From Bog-473 sp963756025 (GTDB taxonomy: Bacteria > Actinomycetota > Acidimicrobiia > Acidimicrobiales > RAAP-2): 64,000 nucleotides of DNA. Below, piece after piece: positions 10,902 through 19,398 of this stretch; positions within the stretch are counted from its first letter, which is position 1, and each line of letters begins with the position of its first letter. The notes below the pieces were generated by a model. It ran no database searches. It was not told where the DNA came from and was given only the letters and a program-made list of their open reading frames with translations. A program made the translations under genes and the position numbers. The stretch covers positions 310,001-374,000 of the forward strand of contig CAVWMF010000005.1 in the NCBI GenBank assembly GCA_963756025.1, given 5' to 3'.

Positions 10902-13760
10902 ATGGGTAAGGCACTGGTCATCGTCGAGTCGCCGGCCAAGGCCCGCACCATCAGCGGGTTGCTGGGCCCGGACTTCATCGTCGAGTCCTCGATAGGCCAC
11001 ATCCGCGACCTCCCCCGGGGGGCCGACGAGGTCCCGGCCGCCTACAAGGGCGAGAATTGGGCCCGTCTCGGGGTCGACGTCGACAACGGCTTTAAGCCCC
11101 TTTACGTCGTGTCGGCTTCGAAGAAGTCGGTGGTGGCCAATCTGAAGCGGCTGCTGAAGGACGCGGACGAGCTGTATCTCGCCACGGACGAAGACCGCGA
11201 GGGCGAGTCGATCGCGTGGCATCTCTACGAGGTGCTGTCGCCGACCGTGCCCGTCAAGCGCATGGTCTTCCACGAGATCACCCCCGAGGCGATCACCCGG
11301 GCGGTCGAGGAGTGGCGGGAGCTGGACCGGCGCCTGGTGGACGCCCAGGAGGCACGGCGGATCCTGGACCGTCTGTACGGCTACGAGGTCTCCCCGGTCC
11401 TGTGGCGCAAGGTGATGCCGCGCCTGTCCGCCGGCCGGGTGCAGAGCGTGGCCACCCGCATGGTGGTCGAGCGTGAGCGGGCCCGCATGCGCTTCCAGTC
11501 CGCCACCTGGTGGGGCATCGAGGGCACGTTCAGCCACGCCCAGTCCGCAGATGCGCCGCCCCCCTTCGGGGCCACACTCGTCTCTCTGGGCGGCACGGCG
11601 GTGGCGACCGGCAAGGACTTCAACGAGGACGGGGAGCAGACGAGCAAGGGCAGGGTGCGGGTCCTGGCCGAGGAGGAGGCGACCTCGGTCGCCACCGCCC
11701 TGGCCGGGCAGTCCTTCACCGTCAGCGCCGTGACCGAGCGGCCGTTCCGGCGCTCGCCCGCGGCGCCCTTCATGACCTCCACCCTGCAGCAGGAGGCCGG
11801 CCGCAAGCTGCGCTTCAGCGCCCAGCGGGCCATGCAGGTGGCCCAGCGCCTCTACGAGCAGGGCTACATCACGTACATGCGGACCGACTCGACCACGTTG
11901 TCCGAGCAGGCGTTGACCGCCGCCCGGTCCCAGGCCCGCGAAATGTACGGCGACGCCTACGTGCCCGACACGCCCCGGCGCTACGAGCGCAAGGTGAAGA
12001 ACGCGCAGGAGGCGCACGAGGCGATTCGCCCCGCCGGCGAAACCTTCCGCACGCCGGAGCAGGCCGCCCGGTCGCTGACGGGGGACGAGCTCCACCTCTA
12101 CGACCTGATCTGGAAACGCACCGTGGCCTCCCAGATGAACGACGCCACGGGGACGAGTGCCCAGATCAGGCTCGTCAGCGACGTTCCCGCCGGGGGTCCC
12201 GGCAACATCGCGGCGGGTGAGGTCGCCGAGTTCTCGGCCAGCGGTCGTGTGATCGCCTTCCCCGGGTTCCTGCGGGCCTACGTCGAGGGGCAGGACGATC
12301 CCGATGCCGAGCTGGCCGACCGTGAGGTCGTGTTGCCGGCGCTGGTCGTCGGCGACGTGGTGGAGGGCACCGCCTTCGAGCCCGGGTCCCACTCCACGCA
12401 ACCGCCCGCCCGCTATACGGAGGCCTCGTTGGTCAAGGCCATGGAGGAGCTCGGCGTGGGCCGCCCGTCGACCTACGCCAGCGTGATCGCCACCATTCTG
12501 GACCGCGGCTACGTGTGGAAGAAGGGCACGGCCCTGGTGCCCAGCTTCACCGCCTTCGCCGTGGTGGGCCTCCTCGAGCGCTACTTCGGCGACCTGGTCG
12601 ACTACGGCTTCACGGCCAGCATGGAGGACGACCTCGACGAGATCGCCTCGGGCCGCGAGGAGTCCCTGCCCTGGCTCTCACGCTTCTACTTCGGTTCGTC
12701 GTCGCCCGGCGTCACCCTGCCCGGGGGCAACGACGGCGCGACCCTCGGGCTCAAGGCCAGTGTGGCGGCGCACCTCGGCGACATCGATGCCCGGGAGATC
12801 AACTCCATCCCCATCGGGGCCGGGGCCGACGGGGTGCCGATCGTGGCGCGCGTCGGCCGCTACGGGCCGTACCTGCAGCGGGGCGACGACCGGGCCTCCC
12901 TCCCCGACGATATTGCCCCCGACGAGCTCACCGTGGCCCGCTCCGAGGAGCTGCTGGCCGCGCCCACCAACGACCGGGTGCTCGGGAGCGACCCCGCCAC
13001 GGGGCTCGACGTATCCGTCAAGGCCGGTCGCTTCGGGCCCTACGTCCAGCTCGGCGAGGCGGGCGAGGGCTCGGGTTCAGCCACGGGCAAGCCGCGCACC
13101 TCGTCGCTCTTCTCCACCATGGACCCGGCCACCCTCACCTTCGAGCAGGCTCTCGAGCTGCTCAGGATCCCGCGCACCGTGGGGACCGACCCCGAGACCG
13201 GCGAGGAGGTGGTGGCTCACAACGGCAAGTTCGGGCCCTACCTGAAGATGGGCACCGATACCCGCAGCCTCGCCAGCGAGGACCAGATCCTCTCGGTGAC
13301 GCTGCCCGAGGCCCAGGCCCTCTTCGCCCAGCCCAAGCAACGCCGCGGCCGCACGGCGGCGGCACCTCTCCGTGAGCTGGGGGCCGACCCGGCGTCCGAG
13401 CTGCCCGTCGTGGTCAAGGAGGGTCGCTTCGGTCCCTATGTCACCGACGGGACGACGAACGCATCGCTGCGCAAGGGTGACGACGTGGAGTCGATAACCA
13501 TCGAGCGGGCGTCCGAGCTCCTGGCCGAGCGCCGCGCCGCGGGGCCGTCCACGCGCAAGAAGGCGGGGGGTGCGAAGAAGGCCGCCAAGAAGTCCGGCGG
13601 GACGAAGAAGGCGGCGGCTAAAAAGGCAGGCGGGACGAAGAAGGCCAGCGGCACGAAGAAGGCCGCCACCAAGAGAGCCGGGGCGAAGACGGCCGGGACG
13701 AAGAAGGCGGCCGTCGCCTCTGGCGCGGCGGCGAACGCGGTGCTCCTCGAACCCTTCTGA
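10902..13760 (+). CDS. topA: DNA topoisomerase I
   Basis: Type IA topoisomerase that relaxes negative supercoils. The TOPRIM domain opens with KALVIVESPAKA and carries the acidic motif TDEDREGESIAWH. The active-site Tyr is in YITYMRTDS (about residue 325). Typical zinc fingers are missing. Instead four repeats of the GRFGPY type occur (near 12860, 13030, 13225 and 13425), followed by a Lys/Ala/Gly-rich tail (13550-13710) that resembles the basic tails of actinobacterial TopA. 952 residues is a normal length. The stop is two bases from the tmk start, so topA-tmk-holB form one unit. Confidence 0.96.
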   Translation: MGKALVIVESPAKARTISGLLGPDFIVESSIGHIRDLPRGADEVPAAYKGENWARLGVDVDNGFKPLYVVSASKKSVVANLKRLLKDADELYLATDEDREGESIAWHLYEVLSPTVPVKRMVFHEITPEAITRAVEEWRELDRRLVDAQEARRILDRLYGYEVSPVLWRKVMPRLSAGRVQSVATRMVVERERARMRFQSATWWGIEGTFSHAQSADAPPPFGATLVSLGGTAVATGKDFNEDGEQTSKGRVRVLAEEEATSVATALAGQSFTVSAVTERPFRRSPAAPFMTSTLQQEAGRKLRFSAQRAMQVAQRLYEQGYITYMRTDSTTLSEQALTAARSQAREMYGDAYVPDTPRRYERKVKNAQEAHEAIRPAGETFRTPEQAARSLTGDELHLYDLIWKRTVASQMNDATGTSAQIRLVSDVPAGGPGNIAAGEVAEFSASGRVIAFPGFLRAYVEGQDDPDAELADREVVLPALVVGDVVEGTAFEPGSHSTQPPARYTEASLVKAMEELGVGRPSTYASVIATILDRGYVWKKGTALVPSFTAFAVVGLLERYFGDLVDYGFTASMEDDLDEIASGREESLPWLSRFYFGSSSPGVTLPGGNDGATLGLKASVAAHLGDIDAREINSIPIGAGADGVPIVARVGRYGPYLQRGDDRASLPDDIAPDELTVARSEELLAAPTNDRVLGSDPATGLDVSVKAGRFGPYVQLGEAGEGSGSATGKPRTSSLFSTMDPATLTFEQALELLRIPRTVGTDPETGEEVVAHNGKFGPYLKMGTDTRSLASEDQILSVTLPEAQALFAQPKQRRGRTAAAPLRELGADPASELPVVVKEGRFGPYVTDGTTNASLRKGDDVESITIERASELLAERRAAGPSTRKKAGGAKKAAKKSGGTKKAAAKKAGGTKKASGTKKAATKRAGAKTAGTKKAAVASGAAANAVLLEPF

Positions 13761-13761
13761 C

Positions 13762-14397
13762 ATGGCGCCACGGGGTCGCCTGCTGGCTCTCGAGGGGATC
13801 GACGGCTGCGGCAAGTCGACCCAGGCCCGGGCCCTGGCCGGTGCTCTCGGGGCCCGTCTCACCCACGAGCCGGGGGCGACGGTCCTCGGCGCTGAACTGC
13901 GCCGCCTGCTGCTGGCGCCCGATTCCCCACCCGTCTCCCTGCGAGCCGAGGCCCTCCTGATGGCGGCTGACCGGGCCGAGCACGTGGCCCTCGTCGTCGA
14001 GCCTGCGCTGGCTGCCGGCCAGTGGGTCGTGAGCGATCGGTTCTCGGGTTCGACGCTGGCGTATCAAGGCTACGGGCGTGGGCTAGATACGGCGGAGCTC
14101 CGGGCGCTGATCGCCTGGGCCACCTCCGACCTGGTCGCCGACCTGTCGATCCTGGTCGACGTGCCCGTCGACGTTGCCGCGACCCGCCTGAGGGGGGCCG
14201 CCCCGGATCGCCTCGAACGCCTCGGCCCCGCCTTCGCCCAGCGGGTGCGCGACGGCTTCCTGGCCCTGGCCGCCGATGATCCTGACCACTGGGCCGTCGT
14301 CGACGGGACCACCGGTCCGACGGCGCTGACCACCCGTATCCTGGCCGTCGTGCACGAACGCCTGGGCCAAGCGCCGCGTCCCGGAGCGACGCCGTGA
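13762..14397 (+). CDS. tmk: Thymidylate kinase
   Basis: Phosphorylates dTMP to dTDP. The P-loop is GIDGCGKST (residues 12-20), the DR(F/Y) motif is VVSDRFSGSTLAYQG near residue 92, and the base-sensing THEPG is present. 211 residues is normal. The frame is open upstream inside topA, but ATG 13762 gives the expected N-terminus and follows the topA stop by one base. Overlaps holB by four bases. The tmk-holB order is common in bacteria. Confidence 0.94.
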   Translation: MAPRGRLLALEGIDGCGKSTQARALAGALGARLTHEPGATVLGAELRRLLLAPDSPPVSLRAEALLMAADRAEHVALVVEPALAAGQWVVSDRFSGSTLAYQGYGRGLDTAELRALIAWATSDLVADLSILVDVPVDVAATRLRGAAPDRLERLGPAFAQRVRDGFLALAADDPDHWAVVDGTTGPTALTTRILAVVHERLGQAPRPGATP

Positions 14398-15491
14398 CCA
14401 GCGCCGGCACGGCACCGGTGGCCGCGCTCTTTGCCGGGGTCGTGGGGCAGGAGCAGGCCGTCGCCGCTTTGCGCGGTGCGGCCGCCAGCCCCGTCCACGC
14501 CTATCTCTTCCGGGGAGCAGCGGGCAACGGAGGCCTCGCGGCGGCCCACGCCCTGGCCGCTGCGCTCCTCTGCCCCGACGGCGGGTGCGGAACGTGCCGC
14601 ACCTGTCTCGCCGCACTCTCGGGCCGCGATCCCGATCTCCATGTCATCCACCGGGCCGGCGCCATGATGAGCGTGGCCGATGTCCAGCGCTCGGTCGCCG
14701 TCGCCCAACATCGCCCGCTGCAGGCGGACCGTCAAGTGGTGATCATGACCGACGTGCATCTCGGGGGGCGGGCCGCTCCGGCCCTCCTGAAGACCCTGGA
14801 GGAGCCGCCCGGCGCCACGGTCTTCATCCTCCTGGCGGACGACATCACCCCCGAGCTGGCCACCATTGCCAGCCGTTGCGTCGAGATCGCCTTCCCGCCG
14901 GTGCCCCGCACGACGATGGTGGATTGGCTGATGGGCCAGGGCATGACCGCTGAGGTGGCCACCGTGGTGGCCGACACCAGCGGGGGGAACCCGGACCGGG
15001 CCCGGGTCATGATCGAGGACCCCGAGGTGGCGGCGCGGGCCTTGTTGTGGTCGTCGGTGCCCGATCAGTTGACCGGGACCGGCGTCGTGGCGGCGGAATT
15101 GGTCCGTGGCCTTCTCGCCTCGGCCGAGCAGGCGGTGGAGCCCTTGCGGGCGGAGCACGCCCGCGAGCTCGAACGCCTCACCGAGGAGGCGACGGCCTTC
15201 GGCGAGAAGACGCTGCCCGGGCGCAAGGAGATCACGGACCGCTTCCAGCGCGAGGAGCGCCGATGGCGCACCGATGCCCTCCGGGCCGGTCTGGGTGCGC
15301 TGGCCCGGGCCTACCGCGATCGTCTGACCGACCAGTCGAAGGGCGGCGGTGCCGTCGCCGACATCCATGCCCAGGCGGCGGCCGAGGCGGTCACGCTCAT
15401 CACCGAGACCGCGCGCTCCCTGGTCCGGAATCCTCAGGAGTCGCTGCTGTTGCAGGCCCTTCTCGTGCGCCTGGGTGCCCTGGCGACGTGA
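14394..15491 (+). CDS. holB: DNA polymerase III delta' subunit
   Basis: Clamp-loader AAA+ subunit. It begins FAGVVGQEQAVAALR and has the P-loop-equivalent FRGAAGNGG, where the key Lys is replaced, as expected for delta' that does not bind ATP. The zinc module is CPDGGCGTCRTC (about residue 62). The sensor region ALLKTLEEPP and the GGNPDRAR motif follow. 365 residues is normal. GTG 14394 overlaps tmk by four bases. The gene ends 14 bases before the convergent methyltransferase gene. Confidence 0.9.
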   Translation: MTSAGTAPVAALFAGVVGQEQAVAALRGAAASPVHAYLFRGAAGNGGLAAAHALAAALLCPDGGCGTCRTCLAALSGRDPDLHVIHRAGAMMSVADVQRSVAVAQHRPLQADRQVVIMTDVHLGGRAAPALLKTLEEPPGATVFILLADDITPELATIASRCVEIAFPPVPRTTMVDWLMGQGMTAEVATVVADTSGGNPDRARVMIEDPEVAARALLWSSVPDQLTGTGVVAAELVRGLLASAEQAVEPLRAEHARELERLTEEATAFGEKTLPGRKEITDRFQREERRWRTDALRAGLGALARAYRDRLTDQSKGGGAVADIHAQAAAEAVTLITETARSLVRNPQESLLLQALLVRLGALAT

Positions 15492-15505
15492 AGCCCTCGC
15501 TGGAG

Positions 15506-16270
15506 CTAGCTCTTCTGCCGCCTCCAGTAGACCGAATTCCAATCAACCTCGACGATCTCGTCGGTGATGGAGAACGCCGTGCGGAAGTCGGTCACGGCCT
15601 GCCGGCAGGCTTCGAGGTGGAGATAGTCGTCGACGATCACAAAACCCCCTACCGACACCTTTTCGTACAGCGCCTCGAGCGTCTGGATGGTCGATTCGTA
15701 GTAGTCACCGTCCAACCGCAGGACCGACAGTGCCTCAATCGGCGCGTCGGGCAACGTGTCCTTGAACCATCCCTCGAGGAATTCGACCTGGTCGTCGAGA
15801 AGGTCGTACCGGGAGAAATTCGATTTGACCTGTTCGAGGCTCACGGCCAGTTCACTGAAACCGGACAGGTCGCCCGTGAGGTCCTGTGTGAACGCGCTGC
15901 CGTCAGCCGGTGGCAGGCCCTGGAATGAATCGGCGACCCAGACCTTCCTGTCCTTGATCCCATAGGCCGCCAGGATCCCCCGCATGAGGATGACCGCACC
16001 GCCTCGCCAGACGCCGGCCTCCATGAGATCGCCGGGCACGTCGTCCTCCAGAGCGGTCTCGACACACTGCTGGATACAGTCGAGCCGGACCAGACCGATC
16101 ATCGTCTCGGCTTCGTCCGGCCAATCCCAACCGAGCCGCCTGATCTCGGCGTTCTTCGCCATTTCAGGATTGCGTTGCTCTTCCTCGCTCATGAAGAGCA
16201 GTCGCGTGAGGCACGCCTTCAACAAATCCAGATAACGATGCTCCGCCGTTCTCGGCTCACTCTGCTTCAT
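15506..16270 (-). CDS. TylF/MycF-family O-methyltransferase
   Basis: SAM-dependent sugar O-methyltransferase of the macrocin O-methyltransferase family, which acts on nucleotide- or lipid-linked and macrolide sugars. Seen: VPGDLMEAGVWRGGAVILMR (SAM motif I region), VWVADSFQGLPPAD, and the metal-binding acidic pair around LDGDYYEST and VIVDDY. ATG 16270 gives 254 residues, the family's usual length; longer readings of the frame add low-complexity residues. Its start overlaps the WbsX-like gene stop by four bases, so the three minus-strand genes 18638-15506 are one operon. The target sugar is unknown. Confidence 0.85.
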   Translation of the reverse strand: MKQSEPRTAEHRYLDLLKACLTRLLFMSEEEQRNPEMAKNAEIRRLGWDWPDEAETMIGLVRLDCIQQCVETALEDDVPGDLMEAGVWRGGAVILMRGILAAYGIKDRKVWVADSFQGLPPADGSAFTQDLTGDLSGFSELAVSLEQVKSNFSRYDLLDDQVEFLEGWFKDTLPDAPIEALSVLRLDGDYYESTIQTLEALYEKVSVGGFVIVDDYLHLEACRQAVTDFRTAFSITDEIVEVDWNSVYWRRQKS

Positions 16271-17652
16271 CGGTCGCTGGTATCCAAGGCCTGCACTGCC
16301 TCCAGTTCCTCCAAGCGCCGCTCCAGCTCCTCGACACGCTCCTCGAGTTCCTGGTTGAACGTCGCGATGGTGTGTGTCTCCTCGCGCGCCTCGGCCAACA
16401 CCCCGTTGTAGAACTCCTGCCACCGCTTGAGCCGGCGGTCCGCCAGAGAGACGAACCCACTGGCGGAGGTCTGGAGCCGCACGAATCGTTCGTACAGCCC
16501 CTCGTAGAGGACCTCGAGCGACGTCGCCGCCCCGGTCTCGGCCTCGGCTTCCCCCGGTGCGGTGGTCTCGGCGCCACCGGCCTCACGGATGACGGATCTC
16601 GTGGTCTCCAGATATGCCCTGCCCCAATAGTCGTCGGGTTCCAAGTGCGCCCCCTCCGCCCATTCGTTCCATGCATTGACGAACACGATGCCGTCGCCCT
16701 GCTCTGCCTCTTTTTGCAGACGGATCGCCTCGGAAAGCCAGCGGCCGTATGCCTCGGGGGTGGATCCACGGAGAATCTGCGCCTCGCCCTGTTGACGCCT
16801 CGGCGAGTTGTCCCAAGCGGTCGCCACGCAGGGATACCTGGTCCAGGGCGGACGGGGCCGTTTCAGATAGCCCGAGGCGACGTCGACGTAGTCGTAAATC
16901 ATGTTCGAAGCCGCCGTCTTCGGCCGCGTGGCCGTGGTGTCGCAAAGCGTCGGGAGCAGGTGGGGAACAAACTCCGATGTGGCGTCGAATCCCAATTCGG
17001 CCGGATCACCGAGCAACTCGCTCGTCTCGAACAGGACCAGCCACGGCGGCTCGACGCCGGCCTTCTCGCATTCACTGCGCCACAGCTCGACCGTCCTCTT
17101 CGGGTCCGGGAGAAGCTGGGCTCGGTACACGGCGAGCAATGGGCGGCCTTTGACCCGGATGTAGCGGGGATCCTTGAAGCATGTGATCAACCACCGGATA
17201 TGGGCCAGGTCATCTTCTTCGTTGAATTCCTGCTCCAGGATCAACTCGTCCTTGGACCCCTGCCAACGCCGGTACCAACCTTCGTTGGCCCAGCACAGGG
17301 CGAAGGGAAAGTCCGGGGAGCCCGACGCCAGGACTTCGTCGAACGGTCGCTCGAGAAGTCTCCGGCCGTTGAACCAGTAGTGGTAGTAGAGGAACCCCGA
17401 GATCCCGTGGTTCCGGGCCAGCGCGGCCTGTGCGACCCGGGTCTCGGGCACGCGCAGATCGTAGAAACCGAGCTCGCCCGGGAGTTCTGGTTGGCGATGC
17501 CCCGGATAGAGCGGTTTGCTACTCGCAACGACCGTCCATTCGGTGAAACCTTCGCCATGCCATGCATCGTTCTCGGGAATCTGGTGGAACTGGGGAAGAT
17601 AGAAAGCCAGAACCCTGGGAATGGCAGCCGATCCGGATGAGGTGTCGCTCAC
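16267..17652 (-). CDS. WbsX/GH99-like glycan protein with C-terminal coiled coil
   Basis: The N-terminal 340 residues match the WbsX (glycosyltransferase/GH99-like) domain found in O-antigen and capsule clusters. Visible motifs are VLAFYLPQFHQIPEND, GFTEW, GFLYYHYWF, LCWANE and VFVNAWNEWAEGAHLEPD. The C-terminal 110 residues hold a long coiled coil rich in Glu/Leu (EERVEELERRLEELEAV), which may mediate assembly. GTG 17652 overlaps the upstream methyltransferase stop by four bases; ATG 17682 is also possible. Likely role: making or trimming a surface glycan together with the two methyltransferases. Whether it transfers or hydrolyses sugars cannot be told. Confidence 0.82.
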   Translation of the reverse strand: MSDTSSGSAAIPRVLAFYLPQFHQIPENDAWHGEGFTEWTVVASSKPLYPGHRQPELPGELGFYDLRVPETRVAQAALARNHGISGFLYYHYWFNGRRLLERPFDEVLASGSPDFPFALCWANEGWYRRWQGSKDELILEQEFNEEDDLAHIRWLITCFKDPRYIRVKGRPLLAVYRAQLLPDPKRTVELWRSECEKAGVEPPWLVLFETSELLGDPAELGFDATSEFVPHLLPTLCDTTATRPKTAASNMIYDYVDVASGYLKRPRPPWTRYPCVATAWDNSPRRQQGEAQILRGSTPEAYGRWLSEAIRLQKEAEQGDGIVFVNAWNEWAEGAHLEPDDYWGRAYLETTRSVIREAGGAETTAPGEAEAETGAATSLEVLYEGLYERFVRLQTSASGFVSLADRRLKRWQEFYNGVLAEAREETHTIATFNQELEERVEELERRLEELEAVQALDTSDR

Positions 17653-18638
17653 TGGCCTCGATGCACCTTTCGATAGAACCACCGGAGGGGCGCCGTCGCT
17701 TGCACCGTTCTCATGCCGAGGACTGCTTGATACCTGGCATCGCTGGCGATCAGCGCCTGTTCGAGGAGGGAGATGTTGTGCTCCAGGCCGCCGGCATGTC
17801 GTTCGAGCGCCTGGATGTGCTTCTGCAGACGGTCGACGTCCCCCTCCGCCCCGGGGATGTACCCGAGACCGTTCTCCCGCAGGGCGTTGCGAACAACCTC
17901 ACGGTGCACGTGGTCGCTGAGCTCGTTGACGCGTCGGGCCAACTCGTTGAGCGTGCGGGTGCCGTTGTCGCGCACGGACTTCATCACGTATTGATACGTC
18001 TCGACCTCGGGATCGTCGAGAAGTTCATTGATCGTCGACTGGAGGACGTCCTCGCGCTTGATGGGAAGTTCAGTTTGAAAGAGGGGCATGAAGACCCGCC
18101 GTGTCTCTACGACGACCAGGCCCGCGTCGCGCAGGAGATCCCTGATGGTCTCGAGCGTGAAGAACCGGATGTGCGTCTTGTCGAGGAGGCCGGTCTCGTT
18201 GTAGTTGAAGTTCCCTTTGAGGAGCGACAGTCGAACGTCTCCGTGCGCGACATTCGGAAGCGACGTGACGACGATGCCCGACGGCTTCAGCTTCCGCACG
18301 GCTGATCGCAGGGCCCCGAGAGGATCCCGCAGGTGTTCGAGGACGTCCCCGAAGATCACCGCGTCGAAGGACTCGTCCTCGATTTCGCTCCAGACGCTCC
18401 CCTCGTCGACGTTGCCGACCACGACCCGTTCCAGCCACTTTTGGGCCAGACTTGCGGCATCAGGGTCGAGCTCGATACCGGTCACGTTGCATCCGCGCTC
18501 GGCCATCACCTTTGAGATGTACCCGGTGGCACAACCGACTTCGAGGACCGCCTTGTTGTACCCGATCATGCCAAGCGCGTACGCGTGGGCGTTGTTGTCG
18601 GCATCGGGGTTCACGGTCGTGTCATAGACGAAAGCCAA
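17649..18638 (-). CDS. Class I SAM methyltransferase with coiled-coil tail
   Basis: The first 200 residues form a SAM methyltransferase: motif I VLEVGCATGYISK, the acidic end of strand two GIELD, and FGDVLEHLRDP. The next 130 residues are a helical coiled coil. TTG 18638 follows a strong GGAGG by about eight bases and is preferred over the upstream TTG 18653, which contains that GGAGG inside its reading. Fused coiled coils of this kind occur in methyltransferases of polysaccharide clusters, where they set chain length (WbdD-like); that role is inference. First gene of the minus-strand operon. Its C-terminal domain matches the same methyltransferase type found in the fusion at 23171-24595. Confidence 0.82.
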   Translation of the reverse strand: MAFVYDTTVNPDADNNAHAYALGMIGYNKAVLEVGCATGYISKVMAERGCNVTGIELDPDAASLAQKWLERVVVGNVDEGSVWSEIEDESFDAVIFGDVLEHLRDPLGALRSAVRKLKPSGIVVTSLPNVAHGDVRLSLLKGNFNYNETGLLDKTHIRFFTLETIRDLLRDAGLVVVETRRVFMPLFQTELPIKREDVLQSTINELLDDPEVETYQYVMKSVRDNGTRTLNELARRVNELSDHVHREVVRNALRENGLGYIPGAEGDVDRLQKHIQALERHAGGLEHNISLLEQALIASDARYQAVLGMRTVQATAPLRWFYRKVHRGQ

Positions 18639-18777
18639 TGCGGTTGCCTCCAATCGGCCCTGATCGCCAGAACGAGCGAGAACCCAAGGGACCTCCCGCC
18701 ACTGCCACGCTCACTATACCGAACTCAGTCATTCACCTTGGGCCACAATTGTCCCTGAAAACGGCGATGGTCCCCGT

Positions 18778-19398
18778 TTACCGTGGGGAGCGCTCTCCGT
18801 TCCCGGTCACCTCTCGCAACACCTCGGCGATGAGGGCGACGAGTTCGTCCTTTGACACCCCGCGCACCTCGTCGAACCACCCGAGGGACCGCGAGAGGCT
18901 GATGCCCAACATCGCCGCGACGGCGACGTCAGCCCGCAATTCGGGCCGGTCGACCCCGCGCCCGGTCATGTCGACGACGAGTGGGTCGACCAGGCGGCGC
19001 CTGACGCGTTGAAGGGCGGCACCGCGGATCTCGTCGGAGGCATCGAGCCGGATCAGAGCCTGCAGGATCGGTCCCGGCCCGTGGTCGTCGGCCTTGGCCA
19101 CCACGGTGTCCGCCATCTGCTCGAGCCCCTCGAAGCTGCGCGGCTGCTGCTCACCGGCGTCCTCGGCCGCCACCGCGGCGAAATAGAGGTCGGCTTTGCT
19201 GCCGAAGTAGCGAGCGATGAGGGCCGCGTCGACACCGGCCCGCTCACCGATGTCGCGGGTCGTCGTCCGCTCGAACCCCCTCTGGCCGAAGAGCTCCTGC
19301 GCCGCTTGGAGAAGGGACTCCTTGCTGGCGGCGGCGTCGCGCGCTCGGACCGTCTTCGGCAGGACATCGGTCGCCGCGGCGTCGTTCGAAACACTCAT
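18778..19398 (-). CDS. TetR-family repressor
   Basis: N-terminal helix-turn-helix: LLQAAQELFGQRGFERTTTR, then DIGERAGVDAALIARYFGSK, the standard TetR reading. The C-terminal 130 residues are the ligand domain, of unknown ligand. 206 residues. The start overlaps the stop of the upstream MFS transporter by four bases, so repressor and pump are one operon. The operator-like sequence at 20975-20997 in front of the transporter is the obvious target, giving autorepression relieved by a pump substrate. Confidence 0.9.
   Translation of the reverse strand: MSVSNDAAATDVLPKTVRARDAAASKESLLQAAQELFGQRGFERTTTRDIGERAGVDAALIARYFGSKADLYFAAVAAEDAGEQQPRSFEGLEQMADTVVAKADDHGPGPILQALIRLDASDEIRGAALQRVRRRLVDPLVVDMTGRGVDRPELRADVAVAAMLGISLSRSLGWFDEVRGVSKDELVALIAEVLREVTGNGERSPR

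Noticed and set aside
10740..12401. 553-codon minus-strand frame opposite topA
   Set aside because: Antisense shadow of topoisomerase I; no motif and odd composition.
14070..15542. 490-codon minus-strand frame opposite tmk and holB
   Set aside because: Antisense of two well-supported genes; no domain.
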